From the NCBI GenBank assembly GCA_018806915.1, contig JAGKQI010000024.1:303793-367792 (forward strand): 64,000 nucleotides of DNA, given 5' to 3'. This DNA comes from Phytophthora colocasiae. Taxonomy: Eukaryota; Oomycota; Peronosporomycetes; Peronosporales; Peronosporaceae. The notes under the pieces were generated by a model, which had not been told where the DNA came from, ran no database searches, and was given only the letters and a program-made list of their open reading frames with translations. The translations under genes were made by a program, and so were the position numbers. Below are positions 10,311-21,204 of the stretch, in pieces (position 1 is the stretch's first letter; each line of letters starts with the position of its first letter).

Positions 10311-12628
10311 ATCTTTTCCACCTTCTCGGGGAACAATCCGGCATGTCGGGTCGGGTCGTACCACTTGCGGATCTGGTTGTAGAATTCTTCCATGGGGCAT
10401 TCTCCAGCTTCATGGATCTCCCCACAACCACGGCAGGTATACAGACAGCGATCCGTTGGGTGACCCCTCTTCCCGCACTTTTCACAAGTTAGACGTCTCC
10501 AGCAGTCCAGATCCGTATGCTTCCGCGATCCACAGTGTGAACAGCGACCTCGATCGTGGTCTGACGTACCCCTGCGATCCGTGATCCGGCCTCGATCTTG
10601 CGCGTTCGTGTGCGATCGCGACTGATCCTGTTGGTGGGGAACGCCCCCAGTGCCGATCTGCTTGTCTTCCGACGCGGCAAGATATATCCTCCGGAGATCG
10701 CCTTCAGAATCGGATCCGTCCGATCCGGATACTTCCTCTGATTCCGAGCTCGGATCTTGGGCTTGATCGCCCGTACCACCGCTCGGTGGGTGCCGCCGGG
10801 GCACTGGCCGGTGCGCTTTGTCTGTACTTCGATCCGAACGCAGATTTACGTTGTCTGCTTTTCGCCCGTTCCCGGGCACGAAGTACCTCCTCCAGTTCAT
10901 CGACGTCGCTCAGTCGGAGTAGGGTCAGCCGATCAGCTAACTCCGGATCTCCCAATGTCTCGATGTAGTGGTCTACATGTTCCCGGCGGGCCTTAGGGCT
11001 CCCATCCTTGATCTTCAGTCTAGCACGTAAAGCCGCCACGTTGAGCCGGTAGAGGTAATCAAGGGGAGTTTCTTCCGATCGCTTGCGAGCGTGATAGTAT
11101 TGCCACGCGACCGACATACCCAACCCACAATACTGGGTCTGGAAACTGTCCAGCAGATCCGCCCACTTGGTTTTCGTCGTTCGACTGAGCTGCCTGTACC
11201 AGTTCTTTGCCGGTCCCACCATCAGATCTGCAAATGTGAGGCATTTTTCTTCTTCCGTAGCCTGATCGCGCTGAAATGCTGACTTGACTTTACTGATCCA
11301 GGCCCGAGCGCGATCTTCGTCCAGATCTTTACCCGCAAAATCTTTCAGATCCGAGATCGCTGAGATCCGGACCCGCTGGATCATTGACGATCCTCCTTGA
11401 CCGATCGCCGCGGATGCGATCGCTGCTCGGCTCGACGTCTGTCCACCGGAACTTGGTATGCCCATATCGTCCGGATCGTATTCCCATGCATCCGGATCCG
11501 AGGCCGTAACGGACTCCATTTCAACATCCAACTCCCCTTTTATCGGCGATCGGGGTGTCGCGAGATTCCGTTCTTTTAAGAAACGATCCATCGCCATTTG
11601 AAAGTAGTCGTCCAGCTTGTTGCTCGATCCCGTGGAATTAGTCGTCGGCGCGGTCTGGTCTGTCCGGGTCCGGCGATTTTCTTGCTGATCAGGTGTCTTA
11701 GCCTCCAGTTTCGTGGCCATCGATCGTGTATCTTGTTTCTTCATACGCGATTTCAGGAATTTGGCACCGGAGGGGCCTAACGACATGCGTTGCAGCCTTC
11801 TCGGGCTGTCGGAATCTGGTTCCGAAGTCGCTGACGCGTAGCATGACGATCCAGTCTGATAACCTAGATCGGGCGTCAGTGGGCGTTCGCCGACCAAGAC
11901 TTTGAGAGAGTTGAATAGGTCATGGGTTGCACACTGAATCGCTTCCAGTTCCAGGTCAAATAGAGAGTTTGGGTCGAATTCTCCAGCCACTAAACCAGCC
12001 TCTTGGAGCAGATCAAGTAGAATCTTCACCGCGTTCAGGCGGTCCGAGCTAGTCCATGCTTCGACACTGGTCCGGTGAGGTTACCGATCTGGCGGACTTG
12101 TATGATCGTAAGAACGGGATCGTTAAGCAAGGTCTCGCTTAGCCTCTTCCTGTAGTAGGCCTGCTCGATCGCGTCCTTGGTGATCGTTGATCCTGGGTTG
12201 ATCACGTCTTCTGGCTCTGAGTCTGGAGCTTTCAATTTCGTCCGGGTGCTCTTGATCTTCTTTTTCTTGGTCGATCTTGAGGCAACAGTGGACTTGGTGA
12301 GCAGATTAGGTTTCAACTTTGCTGATTCCTTATCGCTCGTGTGCGGATCTCGATTCTCATCGAGATCCGCGGTGGCCCTCGAAGGGGCCTTGGGAGGAAT
12401 TCGAGGTTTTTCTTCAAGATCTGGATTGCGATCCAGGTCTGCCTCGTGCCTGTCAGTAGAGATCCTCCCAGAACTCTGCTGATCTGTGGATCTTTCCGTT
12501 TTCAGTGGTGCCTCCGCCGATCCAACATTCGTAGGCACTTCTTCCCCTTGTTCTTCCTTAATCTTGACATCTTCTTGGGACTCACGGTGATATCCGAAGT
12601 CACCAGAAGATCCGGGCACGCGCACCAT
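10301..12628 (-). pseudogene. gag: gag of A
   Basis: The ATG at 12628-12626 is made of the base after the LTR plus the first two bases of the primer site. It gives MVRVPGS and is in frame with the rest; another in-frame ATG lies in the LTR at 12751. Order: Lys/Glu-rich disordered N terminus, a helical segment (NAVKILLDLLQEAG), a Gypsy capsid domain (about 11370-10850), and three zinc knuckles near the end (two C-X2-C-X4-H-X4-C and one C-X2-C-X3-H-X4-C). Frameshifts near 12050 and 10790 break it relative to the C copy. It ends in UAG inside the frameshift signal. Confidence 0.92.
12611..12627 (-). promoter_or_regulatory. Primer binding site of A
   Basis: Minus strand TGGTGCGCGTGCCCGGA one base after the 5' LTR. 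It would pair with a tRNA 3' end reading ...ACGCGCACCA. The discriminator, 7-nt acceptor strand and T-stem can be read off in register. The same site occurs in C2 and in B. The tRNA identity cannot be assigned from this window. Confidence 0.8.
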
Positions 12629-14137
12629 TGTGGTGGAGCGGATCTGGCCAAAATCTGGTTGAGGCCGATCGCGATCGCCACTTGCGCCCAGACACCGACT
12701 AACGGAGGGGGTCCCCCGATGATCCGTGATCTTGCTGCGTGTAGTGTTCACCTTGTGTACCCGTCGGTAGGCGGGTTACGCTCTTCCAGGTGACTTCTGA
12801 AGATGTCTTGGGACGAGAAGAATGTCTTGGGTGACGTAGGGGGTGTGAGATAGCGTGGGAATACTTCACTCTACCTCGGAGGGGTTGATCCGGGTCACAG
12901 GCGAGTTCTCGAGCCTTGATCCGGTCACCTGGTCTTCGATCCAGGTCTTCCAAAGGTCCAATGTTGGGGATCTGATCCCTTCCTTTACGATGCTTGCCGC
13001 TTCCTATAGCGGGTGTCTTGATGGGTTGAGAGTCGACGAGATCGTCAGGCCAAGCAGCCAATTCCTTCCGATCCGTAGTTCGCACGTAAAGGATAGATCA
13101 CTAGATAGGGTAAAACTGGCCAATGTATTATCCAGAATTAACCTCTATGCTAGATCTCTTCTCCTTACCTTCTTGATGCCGGGGGGCCAATGTAATTCCC
13201 AGTTCCGGTCTTGAACGAAGGCACTTGTGATGTCCAGAGCAAATTCGATTCTTGGGGGTTGTTGAGATACCGAGAGATCCTCACACTAGCGTAAGGTAAG
13301 CCGGCCAAATCGGGGATCCGGTCTTAGCTGTAGCTAGGTGTGCGAAGTGTAGGAACACTAAGGGGAGGCCAATATGCTATCCTCTTCCCTTGTCTTGGTC
13401 CCTGAAGTAGTCCACTTGCGCACTAGAGAGCAAATTCGATTCTGTTTATGGTTATTCCTATGTCTACTAGTCCCATCCTCATCTGCTATCCTACGATTAC
13501 CTGACATCCGGCTACACAGCTGCCCTTCCGATCTTCGATCTTGATCTCACCTAACCCCTGATCGCGATCTCGATCTGCCGATCTGGCGATCAGCCGATCT
13601 CGATCAACCATCTCGGTCATCGATCTTGGTCCACCGTCTTGAACAAAGATCCCGATTAGCAGCCTTCATACTTGATCTCGCGTGCCTGCGTCGTCGACAT
13701 TCCAGGTCTTGAGCTTCCCAGACTTGATCACCACTCCCCACGCGACTAACACTGCCATCAGGTCCTCTCGGCAGCATCTCACGGTTATGTTGTCACCGGC
13801 CCACCATAGATCACACCGATCCCGACCCTCTGCCGCCTTGATCTCCTTCTCATGCGACCTCAGGCAAGGCGCCCTTTTCTCCTCCGACCCTGAGCCGCCA
13901 CGCGGGACCGCACGACGGGTTCTCCAATCACTTAGTCTCACTTGACCAAGACGCCATCCATTCATCGCTGGCGAGATCCAGACGAACATCGATCTGGATC
14001 CATTCGTCAGCCATCGTTCGCGCAATCTGGGGTCATCAACTGACATCTTGCTTCGCCAGAGGCCCCTGTCGCTTGATCCGACTCTCTTAGGGCCTGACGT
14101 TGCCTTTTCTCGGATTTCTTATTCGCGCTTCACCACA
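12629..14137 (-). repeat. Element A 5' LTR
   Basis: 1509 bp, the partner of 104-1612. It is followed at 14138 by GCGC and the continuation of the D2 LTR. No indel differences were seen between the two copies. Confidence 0.95.
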
Positions 14138-14507
14138 GCGCTGCGCGCCTTGGCTACAGTTGGTGTGGTATACACCAGCCAGGTCACACGTCACAGATCT
14201 GTGTATGACACATCGTATCCCACACGTCACATGTACCCATGTGAGGGGGGGGGATTGGCTGAGAGCCACACATTACATTTTGATTAGGATTTAGTATGCT
14301 AGATACTAAATCCATTACATTTAGGACTAGGGCAATAAAAGTCAATAAAAATCAGTTTGCATTTTACATAATTAGTGTTAGTTCCGTCCCGTATTTAGTG
14401 GACTACTTGGTTCTTGTACAGAACCGAAGGCTAGTGCCTTGTAAGCAGGACTCTACGAGTCAACCAAACTTCCTCTGTGCCGTGCACACCTACGCAGCCC
14501 CGCTGCA
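14138..14507 (+). repeat. Rest of D2 5' LTR
   Basis: Continues the fragment at 83-103. It is diverged from the solo LTR at 63299 and lacks about 30 bases near 14385 (TTTATTATAGGG...). It keeps the 11-bp-arm hairpin GGATTTAGTAT/ATACTAAATCC (14285-14311) and AATAAA-like signals, and ends GCTGCA at 14507. Confidence 0.92.
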
Positions 14508-15019
14508 TCTAATAGCACTTGTAGTCAATCCAACTCCTGAGTTGAAGACTGTTTCTCTGTGAGAATGGAGCCAGAAGCATACGCTCACTTGACTCCGAGT
14601 CAGCGGGACACGCTTAACAAGCTTACGTCCTTGCTGGGCCCTGAAGGTATGGCACACCTTGCGTCTCAAGGGCCGGAGGCCGTCAACGCGCGCCTCGAGG
14701 CATTTGCCTCGTACGAGAACGCTCTCGTTGAGCACATTCAGCGGAATGTAAAAGGAGTTAATCCCGCTCCGAGAGCTAAGCCCGTCACGCTCAGCGTGAA
14801 GACCTTTCACGGGCACGAAGGAGAGAATCTCCTATTGTGGACCCGAGAGGTCGAAATGGCCATGGGGGCCGCTATGCTCCAGTTGGAAGGCCAACGCGTG
14901 GCGTTCGCCATCTCTAAGCTCGAAGGGCGAGCACGAGAATGGGCCTTGACGTCTGGGACGGCGGTAGAAATGGCCTTCCCCACTTGGGGTGAGCTAAAGG
15001 CCAAGCTCACGCAAGTGTT
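14508..15019 (+). mobile_element. D2 internal region, Family III fragment
   Basis: Starts with a decayed primer site (TAATAGCACTTG against TGGTAGCACTTG in D1) and runs into gag, where element B interrupts it. The remainder of D2 is expected past the right end of the window, after the remainder of B. Confidence 0.88.
14565..15019 (+). pseudogene. gag: gag of D2, 5' part only
   Basis: About 151 codons starting [15 protein letters not shown], open to the B junction. It matches the D1 gag, including the capsid segment [13 protein letters not shown] and WALTSG. Against D1 it shows that D1 has gained a G after its start codon and lost a base near 40012. It is truncated at ...LKAKLTQVF by insertion of B; D1 continues with APPNQAYRV. 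Confidence 0.92.
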
Positions 15020-15539
15020 TTGACACGTTGCTAATTACGATTTTTCGAGTGGATATGGACGTTTCGCTGTGATGTGATTGGACATATAATGGATTGTGGG
15101 AGAAAGGGAGATGTGGGACGAGGTTATGTCCCGTGCGACAATAATGGATCTGTGGAAGAAAACCGCTATATATATTAACCTTCACCTGTACTGCAAAGGG
15201 GCCCAAGAGATCAGAAGTGTTCCTCGGAAAAGTGCACAAACTCCGAGAGACAACAACACTCAGTCTGATCACCGGACTTTCCCCGACGATGAGTGCCTAA
15301 AGGTTGGCAGAAAGTCTCTCAGAAGAATGTATCTCTGAGAGACCTCATCCCGTTGCCGTCCTGTGTGACGATGATGGTTCAAGGAATATAATTATGCCCA
15401 CAAGATACCAAGTATCGCGCACCGGACGTAGCGCACCCCGCGCATATCCCGATTGGACTTCGTGCGTTGCAGCATACGTGCTCCGCACCCTAAAAACACT
15501 CATGGATTTCTGGTATCACGCATGGAAACTCTGATACCA

Positions 15540-15830
15540 CACCATGAAGTCTGACGTACATGGAGTCTGACGTACATGAGTCTGATGAACATGATTCTGG
15601 TGAACAAGTCTGATGTGTCCGGCTTATATAAGCAATATTCCAGACATCACCAGTTTCCGACGAACAGACTCCGACGTACAAGACTCCGATGATCAGACCC
15701 AAGTGTCACGACTCTGGTATTACGACTCTGATGTACATGATTCCGGAGTACATGGTTCCGATGAACATGTCTCCGACGCACATGATTCCAGACCCTGATG
15801 AACAGGATACCAGACTCTGACACTCTGAAG
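15540..15830 (+). repeat. Degenerate 15-bp minisatellite in the B LTR
   Basis: Roughly a dozen imperfect units of the form GAYTCYGAYGWACAT (for example GTCTGACGTACATG, GTTCCGATGAACATG), partly tandem, partly spaced. The 3' LTR has the same array at about 31125-31430 with an extra unit. The core word also recurs in the coding parts of B. Confidence 0.8.
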
Positions 15831-16376
15831 TCCACCCCCATACTGAAACCAAGTGTACCCAACACGACCTCACGCAATCAAGTGAAACGCAACCTGCTCA
15901 TCCCTGTAATGACATCATTAAGTGTCGACTCGACAAGATCGGCAGCATCGACTACCATAGTGAGCCCAAGTGAAAGTTCCTGAGTTATACTGAGACCAAG
16001 TGTATATGAGAAGATGGAAGACAGAAGACAGAGAGATACGAGATAGATAACCAGAGTTCAATTTTCCCTGTTGTAACGAGTTCGATTTGCTTTGTTATAA
16101 CGAGGTCGTCTGCCTGCTGCTTCCCCGTAAGTATTAGGCCACGACAAAGCTTTGAGTCGTGTGATCTCTCACCTATCAAGCCCCTTTAGGTTGAGATCAG
16201 CGTAACGTAGAGACCTGAGAGGACCCACCTATTCCATTTACTAGTTGGGTCGTTTGTCTTGTCTCTAGCGGTAGCCCATTTCATATTGTACGTTTGGACA
16301 GGTTTTGGGAGCTAGACAGTCGCTCTCAAGACGCTCGGTAGACTGTTATATAACTGATAGTGTATTGGTTTATTTT

Positions 16377-16395
16377 CCCTCTATATATTAGAGGG
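16377..16395 (+). promoter_or_regulatory. TATA motif within a perfect hairpin, candidate LTR promoter
   Basis: CCCTCTA, then TATAT, then TAGAGGG: a 7-bp palindromic stem with the TATA sequence in the loop, about 490 bases before the LTR end. No transcript start can be assigned from sequence alone. The motif TTATATAAG at 15624 is a competing candidate, but it is mutated in the 3' LTR. Confidence 0.3.
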
Positions 16396-16888
16396 TGGTG
16401 CGCGAAAGTTACGGGAATACCAGACAGACCAGGTGTCTGGTGAACATTTCCCTAGTTGACCTGGAGAACTAGCCCACTGCTCAAGGGCCAGGAAAGAATA
16501 AGAGCAGCTACATATTTGTATATCGGAACTCTATATTGCGGTTATCTCGGAAGTCTAAACTACTGGACTTCCCATTGTATTAATTTCTCTTTTGCCTTCA
16601 GAAATCTCTGGTGTACACAAGTGTTCACCGGAAAACGTTCGACTCTCAAGCGCTCCTGTGAGGACCAGAAGGACATCCGACGGTCTACGCAAGGAACCCT
16701 CACTTTCACACACACTCTCACGACCCCGGCGAGGGTCTCATTACCAAGACAACGAACCTACGAGGACAGCACAAGGTAACACACGCCCACCTTGCTGTGC
16801 GACTCTGGTATCACTACCGGTAGTCACACTTCCAGGTTCACTGTACGCCCCTGCACCGCGGTAAAAGTTGCACCGACTTAGCGACAAC

Positions 16889-16905
16889 TGGTGCGCGTGC
16901 CCGGA
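16889..16905 (+). promoter_or_regulatory. Primer binding site of B
   Basis: TGGTGCGCGTGCCCGGA, identical over 17 bases to that of A and C2 although the LTRs are unrelated. One spacer base separates it from the LTR end. Confidence 0.82.
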
Positions 16906-16978
16906 TCTTGGTATCGTGATATCACCGGATCTAAGAGAGTTTGAGAAGAGGGTTTCCTGTCAAGCGTCTATATTCAAG

Positions 16979-18394
16979 ATGGCTTCACATGGAACTACAA
17001 GAGGAGGACGTCGGGGACGCGGTGGTCGCAGTATGGCGACACGTCAGTCGAAGCGTCTTCAAGGTCTTCCGCCTGACGAACAACCCGACTTGGATGCTGT
17101 TCAGAAGGCGGCACGCGAGAAGAGGAAGTCTGCACGTGAAAAGGAAGCAGTCGAGGAGGTGAACGTCCCGGAACCGGCGGTCGAAGACCAGCCTGCTGCG
17201 GAGCCTGAAGCCCAAGAGACACCCGATGTGTCTGGCGAACAAGGTTCTGAGGAAGGTCCGTCCGAAGCTGAAGCTTCTGGTGACGAGGTGGCCACTGCCC
17301 GTGAGGGTGGTGATGAGGCGTCTGAGGGAGGCGCCGATGTGGTTGAGTCCCCGGAGGTCATTGACTTATGTTCTGAGTCGACGGCTTCTGGGAAGTCCGT
17401 GGGGGAAGTGAAGACGGAACCCAGACTGGTTGATGAACGTGTCTCGAAGACTCTAAAGTCTGAAGACACTCCGATGTCTGACGACATGCCGATGAAGTCC
17501 GAAGATTCTCTGAAGACACCGTCTGATGAGTCTGGGAGGGCTGATTCGCTGGATGGAGAACGTGCCCTGAAGTACGTACGCCGTGAGTTCCGCCGCTGGA
17601 GGGACATGGACGCTGGAAGAATTGTTCCGCCGAATGTCGAATACGCCTGGCGAACAGCGAAGCCTGACGCGAATGTCTTTCAGAAGGCTGCGGCAGCGAC
17701 GGGCGACTACATCAAGTGGCGGTGTTCTTCAGTATTCCCAGAAGACATGTGGATATCGGAGTTCTGCTTGAGGCGCCATAGTTTTGGCCGAATCCAAGAC
17801 TTATCGTACGTCGAGATCTCAATGAATACTCTGACGGCACCTGAATGTGTCGCTGTCCTTCAGACGATGCTGTACGAAGCAGGATTTGCGTTCCAGAACC
17901 TGCTACCGAGGTGGTCTCAGACCCAAGCGTCTGCTATCTTCGAACCTCAAGTGCGCAGTGTGGCGACGGAGCTTCAGAGCCGACTTGCTGAAGAACTGGT
18001 TGAGTGGGCCACTGTGACCGCCAGGTCACAGGTTAATCGACTCCCAGAAGACACAAAAGCAGGTAACGAAGCACATCAAGGCGAAGCTGATGGTATATTA
18101 CGCGATGAGAGTGCTGACCTACAAGGACGACAGCTGATCATGAGACTCCGGGTGACCGGACTCAGAGTCACACATAGTTCTGACGGGTCCAGCAGTGGAG
18201 AACCGCCGCAGTCCAAGCGCCTGCAGCACGGTCCGCCACGCCCGCAAGTCTCGTCGACACCATCTGCGCTGTCGACGCCATCGCTGAGTTCGCTGCCGGT
18301 ATACGAGAGTCACTCTGATAGCACTCGCTTGGAGTCTGGTGTGCCAATGTCTGAAGATCGAGGTAGCTCTCCGACGACTGATGCGCCGGTGTAA
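16979..18394 (+). pseudogene. gag: gag of B, N-terminal part
   Basis: I start it at ATG 16979 (MASHGTTRGGRRGRGG). An upstream in-frame ATG at 16868 lies in the LTR end. The protein has an Arg/Gly-rich start, a long acidic disordered section with repeated VKTE/LKSE/MKSE motifs, then a helical region (about 17560-18060) whose ECVAVLQTMLYEAG resembles a segment in Family I gag. It ends at TAA 18392-18394. The following ORF is open from 18382 in the -1 frame. I see no slippery heptamer in the overlap, so a single-base indel splitting one large gag is likelier than programmed shifting. Confidence 0.7.
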
Positions 18395-18477
18395 GTGTCA
18401 TCGGGACCTCGCGTACGTCGGATGACCACTCGTCGGGACTCCAGACCTCTCGTGGAAGTTCCACAGACTCGTCGCTG

Positions 18478-21204
18478 ATGTCCATGAGTCGAGGGGCGTC
18501 TGCACATATGCCGTTGTCCGTCGGAGGTCTGGCAATGATTGCCCAAGGTGCTGAAGCCGGAGGAATGCTCGCCGGAGAGTCTATGGGAATCCACGTGACA
18601 CAAACGCTGATGCCGGTGAAGTCGGAGCCTGAAGACTTCGAGATGTTGGAAGAGAAGCCGGAGTTTCCGGAAGTGAAGTCCGAGAGACAGTTGTCTACCA
18701 GAAATTCTGTGCAAGATTCTGTTCACCGGACGCCGGAAGCCCCATCATCGTCCGCCTCGAGTCGTGGGAGATACCACCAGAGCAGGCATCAGAGTCTGAA
18801 GAGCGAGGATCGCCAGAAAGTGTCTTCCAGACGCCTGAGTTCCGTTGTGTCAAGCCACACACGAAGTTCCCAGAGATCAGGCCCAGCGCAGATCGAACTG
18901 AACGCTATGCGGCAGCAACAGGTATGGCAGCGTCGAATGGAACAGGAGCAGAAGGAATTTCTGGCCAGAGAACGTCTGGAATCCATGGAGCGTGAACGTC
19001 GACGTGAACAACGGGAACTTGATACGCGCCAGCAGATCCAGACACTTACCGACCGACTACTCGAGTCTGAGAGCGCCAGACTGAAAGCCCAGAGACGCGC
19101 GGATGACTTGGAAGAACGTCGGAGTCAAGCGTCAGAGTCCAAGCTCAAGTACCATTCGAAATCGTCTGAGAGACAGGTGTCCGATGAACAAGTTTCTGGT
19201 GAACAGTTTTCCGACGTACAGCGTCTGGAGACCGAGTTTGCAGATCGCTGGAAACAACGGAAAGCCGAGGCCGAAGCCGAACGTGCGCGTTGGGCAGACG
19301 AGCTGAAACGTGACTGGATTTCGCAAATGGAGACCTTACGACAGCGGGTGCACGACGTGGAGTCGGAGCGCGACAGGGAGCGGGAAAGTTCCCAGAACAT
19401 GCAGCGTTTCCAGGCCGCAGAATTGAGGAACCTTCGTGCAACATTGTCCCAAGTTCAAGGGGTCGCCCACCCTGAAGTAGCAACTTCAAGTCGGATCCCC
19501 GGTGAACATGACCCTAAACCGGCAACCGGACTTCTGGTGAACAGTCGGGATACGGAGGATTGCACACCTGGGGTTAGGGGATCAGAAGGAGTCGCCAGTA
19601 GGGGTAGGGTTACACCCATTAAAACGACGGAGGCCTTCCATGCGCCTCTTCCCCTACGGAGATCGACCGAAACCAAGCGCGCGAAGGCTGGAAGGCATGG
19701 CGCGGCCACCGCGGCCGCTACGACGACCCAGACGGCTCAAGCGGCTCTCCTGACCGAGGTCAAGACTGAAGGAAGGCGCCCAGCGACTCCCAGGCGCGAT
19801 GGACACCGGAAACCGAGTGAAAGACGCTCCGAAGATGGTCGGGACGCTCCGCGAAAGCCTGGAAGACGCAGGAATGATCCCGATCCGGGCGGAAGCTCCA
19901 GCGATTCAAGCTCGGACCCAAGTGATTCGTCTTCTGATGACTTGGATCCTCCGGAGGTGGTCAACCTGACTTCTGCATCCCAGGGACAAGCTGGAGCGAC
20001 CCTGCTGACCATGAGGCCCTTTATAAACTCAAGTATCATCGGAGAATTTGATCCCCGAGCGACATTACGAGAACGGGTTCACTGGTGGGAGCGCTTCGTG
20101 AACATGGCATCTCAGGGAGCATGGACGAACAAGACCCGCATACAGGAACTCAAGCTGAAGCTCCCGGTGTCTGCCAGAGATTGGTTCAACCAGCTCCCGA
20201 AGAGTGTTTCCCGGGACTGGAAGGAATTATCGTCGGAGTTTCGCAGGCGCTATTGCAAGGCCCGGTCATCATACTCCGAGAGATATTTCACGATGGAAAT
20301 GAAGAGTTCCGAGACTCCGTTGGACTTCTTTTATCGCCTGAACTCGGCCGCCGGGAAAGCTGAGGTGGACTTCAGAAAATCCTCCAGACGCCTGGAGAAA
20401 CACGTTCTGAGGTACATCACCAAGCTGAAGGATGAGCGTCTGAAGATCGCGTTACAAGGCCGGAATTTCAGGAGTATCTCGGACTTGGAATACGCTCTGC
20501 AACAGGACGAAGATGTCTGGCGAACTGCTGATCAAGACACTACGACCACCAGACATCGGGATTTCCGAGCGGACAATCTCCCACGCGGACAGTTTAAGCC
20601 GAAGCGTATGGGGAAGACTTACGTCGCCCGAGAAGCAGACCCGAATGCCTCTGACGATGTCGATGCGGACACCAGAACTCAAGAGAAGGATACCAGAGCT
20701 TCGTCGTCAGAACACGATCGCGAGATGTCTGGTGTACAACCTTCGTCTGGTGTACAATCTGCCTCTCAGGCGCCTGGCGGTGCTGATTGGACTCAGACTC
20801 TGACAAACGAAGTTTATCGGGTCATGGACAACATGGGATGGCGACCGCCGCCCCAGTCTCCCCGAGGATCATCAGGTCAAGACTTCCAGCAGACACGTCG
20901 CGAAAACCCTGACTACTGGAACAAGTTCTGCGAGAAGTGTCGCCGCTCGGGTCATTCAGAAGAGAGCTGCTGGAGAGACATTGTCTGTGACAGATGTCAG
21001 GAGAAAGGTCACCCGAGCAGAATGTGCCGAGTACCGCCGTGTGAGGTTTGCGGAAAGGTGCACTCTGGGAGACCATGCGAAGACATCAAGACCCTGGAAT
21101 CCCTCAAGAAACTAGCCCGTCAAGGTACACTGAAGGACCTGCCGGATCACCTACTGGAGAGACTCCTGGGTGACGAGGCTGACTCTGGGAAACAGTTAAA
21201 CTAG
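18478..21204 (+). CDS. gag: gag of B, main part
   Basis: 908 codons from ATG 18478, open back to 18382, so probably the continuation of the preceding segment. Order: disordered start with VKSEPEDFE, a coiled coil of Arg/Glu/Gln repeats (about 18900-19430), a basic linker, a capsid domain (about 20030-20520: VHWWERFVNMA, ARDWFNQLP, ETPLDFFYRLN), and three zinc knuckles (CEKC..H..C, CDRC..H..C, CEVC-X3-H-X4-C; about 20930-21080). It ends LN-UAG within the frameshift signal. The capsid and knuckle layout parallels Family I. Confidence 0.9.
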   Translation: MSMSRGASAHMPLSVGGLAMIAQGAEAGGMLAGESMGIHVTQTLMPVKSEPEDFEMLEEKPEFPEVKSERQLSTRNSVQDSVHRTPEAPSSSASSRGRYHQSRHQSLKSEDRQKVSSRRLSSVVSSHTRSSQRSGPAQIELNAMRQQQVWQRRMEQEQKEFLARERLESMERERRREQRELDTRQQIQTLTDRLLESESARLKAQRRADDLEERRSQASESKLKYHSKSSERQVSDEQVSGEQFSDVQRLETEFADRWKQRKAEAEAERARWADELKRDWISQMETLRQRVHDVESERDRERESSQNMQRFQAAELRNLRATLSQVQGVAHPEVATSSRIPGEHDPKPATGLLVNSRDTEDCTPGVRGSEGVASRGRVTPIKTTEAFHAPLPLRRSTETKRAKAGRHGAATAAATTTQTAQAALLTEVKTEGRRPATPRRDGHRKPSERRSEDGRDAPRKPGRRRNDPDPGGSSSDSSSDPSDSSSDDLDPPEVVNLTSASQGQAGATLLTMRPFINSSIIGEFDPRATLRERVHWWERFVNMASQGAWTNKTRIQELKLKLPVSARDWFNQLPKSVSRDWKELSSEFRRRYCKARSSYSERYFTMEMKSSETPLDFFYRLNSAAGKAEVDFRKSSRRLEKHVLRYITKLKDERLKIALQGRNFRSISDLEYALQQDEDVWRTADQDTTTTRHRDFRADNLPRGQFKPKRMGKTYVAREADPNASDDVDADTRTQEKDTRASSSEHDREMSGVQPSSGVQSASQAPGGADWTQTLTNEVYRVMDNMGWRPPPQSPRGSSGQDFQQTRRENPDYWNKFCEKCRRSGHSEESCWRDIVCDRCQEKGHPSRMCRVPPCEVCGKVHSGRPCEDIKTLESLKKLARQGTLKDLPDHLLERLLGDEADSGKQLN

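Larger units (their letters stand above)
104..14137 (-). mobile_element. Element A, Family I Ty3/Gypsy, nearly full length
   Basis: About 14.0 kb. The LTRs (104-1612 and 12629-14137) are both 1509 bp, begin TGTGGTGG and end CACCACA, and differ by only three substitutions that I can find. The insertion is flanked by GCGC. In the transcriptional direction (decreasing coordinates) the order is 5' LTR, primer site, gag, -1 frameshift signal, pol, AT-rich intergenic stretch, a convergent antisense gene, purine tract and 3' LTR. Gag and pol carry many frameshifts, so A is not autonomous. It lies inside the 5' LTR of D2. Confidence 0.95.
15020..16887 (+). repeat. Element B 5' LTR
   Basis: About 1868 bp, from TTGACACG to ...GCGACAA just before the primer site. 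Contents: TATA-like strings (15168, 15624), a minisatellite (15540-15830) and a TATA motif in a hairpin (16377-16395). The 3' copy ends at the equivalent of 16200 (GAGATCAG) because C inserted there. The end points are set by the primer site and the 3' copy, with 1-2 bases of ambiguity. Confidence 0.88.

Noticed and set aside
83..14507. Host gene promoter near 1-110 or 14140-14560
   Set aside because: Both stretches are pieces of the D2 LTR once element A is removed.
15540..15830. CRISPR-like repeat array
   Set aside because: Units are degenerate, without uniform spacers, in an LTR of a eukaryotic retrotransposon.
18382..18394. Programmed frameshift between the two gag parts of B
   Set aside because: The overlap has no slippery heptamer and no stem; a one-base indel is simpler.
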